A stretch of DNA of 5,226 bases. Source: Deltaproteobacteria bacterium (lineage in GTDB: Bacteria; Desulfobacterota; Desulfobacteria; Desulfobacterales; ETH-SRB1). Positions within the stretch are counted from its first letter, which is position 1. Every line of letters starts with the position of its first letter. This document shows positions 5,151-5,226 of this stretch, piece after piece. Made by a program: the position numbers and the translations under genes. The notes under the pieces are model-generated. The model was not told the DNA's origin. It was given only the letters and a program-made list of their open reading frames with translations, and searched no databases. The stretch spans positions 1 to 5,226 of the forward strand of contig JAJSZO010000189.1 in NCBI GenBank assembly GCA_030262795.1, in the 5' to 3' direction.

Positions 5151-5226
5151 ATGACAATTGAAAACGATGAAACTTTGCAGATTTTTATCGAAGAATCAAT
5201 AGAGCATCTCGCTGATATTGAAAATG
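5151..5226 (+). CDS. cheA: CheA chemotaxis histidine kinase, N-terminal 25 codons (3' partial)
   Basis: The frame opens at ATG 5151 after AGGAG (5138-5142, eight-base spacing) and stays open to the window end. The 25 visible residues include LQIFIEESIEHLADIEN, which matches the first helix of the CheA P1 (Hpt) domain (F-x-x-E-x-x-E-x-L-x-x-I/L-E). The phosphorylated histidine lies beyond the window. Position directly after a STAS gene in a cluster with a receptor and CheB supports CheA. Another Hpt-headed hybrid kinase or a second Hpt protein is possible. Confidence 0.75.
   Translation, partial: MTIENDETLQIFIEESIEHLADIEN

Overview
The window is a piece of a chemosensory gene cluster. All genes read on the + strand, in the order: methyl-accepting chemotaxis protein (5' end missing), a small stand-alone Hpt protein, CheB, an inserted block of repeats plus an Rpn/YhgA-type nuclease-transposase gene, a small STAS protein, and the first 25 codons of CheA. 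Composition looks AT-leaning to moderate. The receptor style (duplicated CZB-type sensor region, no clear HAMP, an acidic-aromatic C-terminal tail) together with the dispersed palindromes and heptamer repeats suggests a deltaproteobacterium (Desulfobacterota, perhaps Desulfobacterales). This assignment rests on resemblance, because the window holds no rRNA or other marker.

Region by region: 1-1998 is a membrane receptor with a TM1 - two CZB modules - TM2 - signalling coiled-coil layout. Its C-terminal linker is encoded by a 7-bp tandem array. 1999-2097 is a short spacer. 2098-2427 (Hpt) and 2449-3471 (CheB) follow in tight operon spacing. The last codons and the stop of cheB lie in a second 7-bp array. 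3472-3769 has no convincing gene: it holds the rest of that array, an unusually perfect Shine-Dalgarno sequence followed by a doubtful short ORF, and a 135-bp composite palindrome. 3770-4690 is the Rpn-family gene, which starts 24 bp after the palindrome ends. 4691-4823 is a spacer with a third 7-bp array in the opposite orientation, running up to the ribosome-binding site of the STAS gene (4824-5132). CheA starts at 5151 and leaves the window.

Proposed working: the receptor would control the CheA kinase. CheB would be phosphorylated by CheA and demethylate or deamidate the receptor. The Hpt and STAS proteins are accessory partners, acting as phosphotransfer node and protein-interaction adaptor respectively. 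The Rpn gene and repeats do not belong to chemotaxis and look like an insertion of roughly 1.3 kb between cheB and the STAS gene.

The least ordinary material is the repeat content. Three separate arrays share a 7-bp period and a TCA-type unit. One lies inside the receptor reading frame, where gain or loss of one unit would replace the receptor tail. One forms the end of cheB and one lies in the leader of the STAS gene. I see no clear sign of a wholly new enzymatic system.
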